Source of the DNA: Dyella nitratireducens
GTDB taxonomy: Bacteria; Pseudomonadota; Gammaproteobacteria; Xanthomonadales; Rhodanobacteraceae
Direction of reading: 5' to 3'
Length of the DNA stretch: 64,000 bases
Assembly (NCBI RefSeq): GCF_014642835.1
Contig: NZ_BMJA01000001.1
Location: forward strand, 626,540-690,539
The position numbers and the translations under genes are program-made. The notes beneath the pieces were generated by a model, which was given only the letters and a program-made list of their open reading frames with translations, had not been told where the DNA came from and did not search any database. Of the stretch, positions 63,284-64,000 are shown one piece after another. Every line of letters begins with the position of its first letter. The first letter of the stretch is position 1.

Positions 63284-64000
63284 ATGTCCGTCCGTTTCGC
63301 TCATCTGCATCTGCACAGCGAATATTCGCTGGTCGACTCGACCATCCGCATCAAAGCGCTGGTGGCTGCTTCCGTGCAGGCCGGTGCGCCTGCTGTCGCA
63401 CTCACCGATGAGTGCAACATGTTCGCGCTGGTGAAGTTCTACAAGGCATGCAGCGCGGCGGGCATCAAGCCGATCGGCGGATGCGACCTGTGGATCAGTT
63501 CCCCGGACGATCCCCGCCCCTGGCGCATGACTGTGCTGTGCCAGAACCGCGACGGCTATCTCAACCTCTCCCGCCTGGTTTCCCGCGCTTGGCGCGAAGG
63601 CCAGCAAGGTGGCCGTGCGCTGGTTGACGCAGCGTGGCTCACGCCAACTGCGACAGATGGCCTGATCGCTTTGCTGGGGCGCGAAAGCGAAGCGGCCCGC
63701 ATCGCCGTCAACCAGGGTACGGATACGGCCGCGCCACGCTTGCAAACACTGACGCAACTGTTTCCCGATCGCCTGTACCTGGAACTCACCCGTTGCGGCC
63801 GCGAAGGCGAGGAAACGTGGAACAACGCCGCGTTAACCCTGGCCACCGGACTCGATCTGCCAGTGGTCGCCAGCAACGACGTACGCTTCGTAAAACAGGA
63901 CGACTTCGAGGCGCACGAAGCGCGCGTCTGCATTCACCAAGGCCGCGTGCTGGCCGATCCAAAGCGCCCGCGCGACTACAGCGACCAGCAATATCTAAAA
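63284..64000 (+). CDS. dnaE: DNA polymerase III alpha subunit, N-terminal part (cut by window edge)
   Basis: 239 codons from the ATG at 63284, open to the end of the window. It is the start of the replicative polymerase, normally about 1,160 aa. The PHP domain opens with FAHLHLHSEYSLVDS, followed by AVALTDECNMFALVKFY and KPIGGCDLWI; the later VVASNDVRFV fits as well. The gene is incomplete because of the window boundary and not because of a mutation. Confidence 0.95.
   Translation, partial: MSVRFAHLHLHSEYSLVDSTIRIKALVAASVQAGAPAVALTDECNMFALVKFYKACSAAGIKPIGGCDLWISSPDDPRPWRMTVLCQNRDGYLNLSRLVSRAWREGQQGGRALVDAAWLTPTATDGLIALLGRESEAARIAVNQGTDTAAPRLQTLTQLFPDRLYLELTRCGREGEETWNNAALTLATGLDLPVVASNDVRFVKQDDFEAHEARVCIHQGRVLADPKRPRDYSDQQYLK

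Noticed and set aside
1-64000. tRNA, rRNA, prophage and insertion-sequence genes
   Set aside because: No cloverleaf with the conserved GTTCRA arm, no rRNA core sequence, no integrase, transposase or phage structural protein was seen.
63284-64000. dnaE as a pseudogene
   Set aside because: The frame is open to the last base; it is cut only by the window edge.

Overview
The window is high-GC, gene-dense chromosomal DNA of a gammaproteobacterium. The best fit is Xanthomonadales/Lysobacterales, probably Rhodanobacteraceae (Dyella-like). This is inferred from protein signatures (RlmKL, PurT, MinCDE, a GldG-type ABC operon, a 'pathogenicity-like' small membrane protein) and from the order map|rpsB-tsf-pyrH-frr-uppS-cdsA-rseP-bamA-lpxD-fabZ-lpxA-lpxB-rnhB-dnaE. 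No rRNA, tRNA, CRISPR array, prophage or intact insertion sequence was seen. The unusual non-coding content is a set of palindromic intergenic elements and one fluoride riboswitch.

Layout. 1-10.7 kb: a glycine-rich secreted protein, rlmKL with a coupled small hydrolase, an AmpD-like amidase, a TesB thioesterase, a small membrane protein, the N-end-rule transferase bpt, a membrane-anchored glutamate-synthase-like flavoprotein, purT and an exported transglutaminase. 10.8-14 kb: DUF423, SCO1, PCuAC copper chaperone, a metallophosphoesterase and a caa3-type CtaG, which together look like copper delivery to cytochrome oxidase. 14-21.8 kb: an ABC ATPase-permease-GldG operon, an SRPBCC-fold membrane protein, and a NarL-type two-component pair whose regulator gene lies between two long inverted repeats. 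22-24.6 kb: a GNAT acetyltransferase translationally coupled to minC, then minD and minE. 24.7-32.3 kb: an HExxH protein, a family 9 glycosyltransferase, fluoride riboswitch-crcB-DUF190-cfa, a TraB/GumN protein, a lipoprotein and parC. 32.4-38.5 kb: a secreted protein; a carboxylesterase, a pair of SMR-type half-transporters, an ACP and a ketosynthase that look like one lipid-related locus; and a convergent NUDIX-methyltransferase-glycosyltransferase operon. 38.5-44.8 kb: a coupled phosphodiester glycosidase/penicillin acylase pair and dapD-ArsC-like-dapE. 45-64 kb: glnD, map and the large translation, cell-envelope and lipid A block, ending in a dnaE cut by the window edge.

Three families of palindromic repeats sit between genes: four copies of a GGTTGGGTTAGCGCAGCG type, three of a GGTTGGGGTGCAAACC type, and two full plus one half copy of a TCATTCCGGCGAACGCCGG type. 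Several lie at convergent gene ends and two supply the stop codon of the preceding gene. Notable absences in the otherwise conserved envelope block are dxr (expected between cdsA and rseP) and skp (expected between bamA and lpxD). The strongest candidate for a poorly described system is the esterase-SMR-SMR-ACP-ketosynthase locus at 33.0-36.3 kb. The clearest regulatory find is the fluoride riboswitch with a competing hairpin ahead of crcB.
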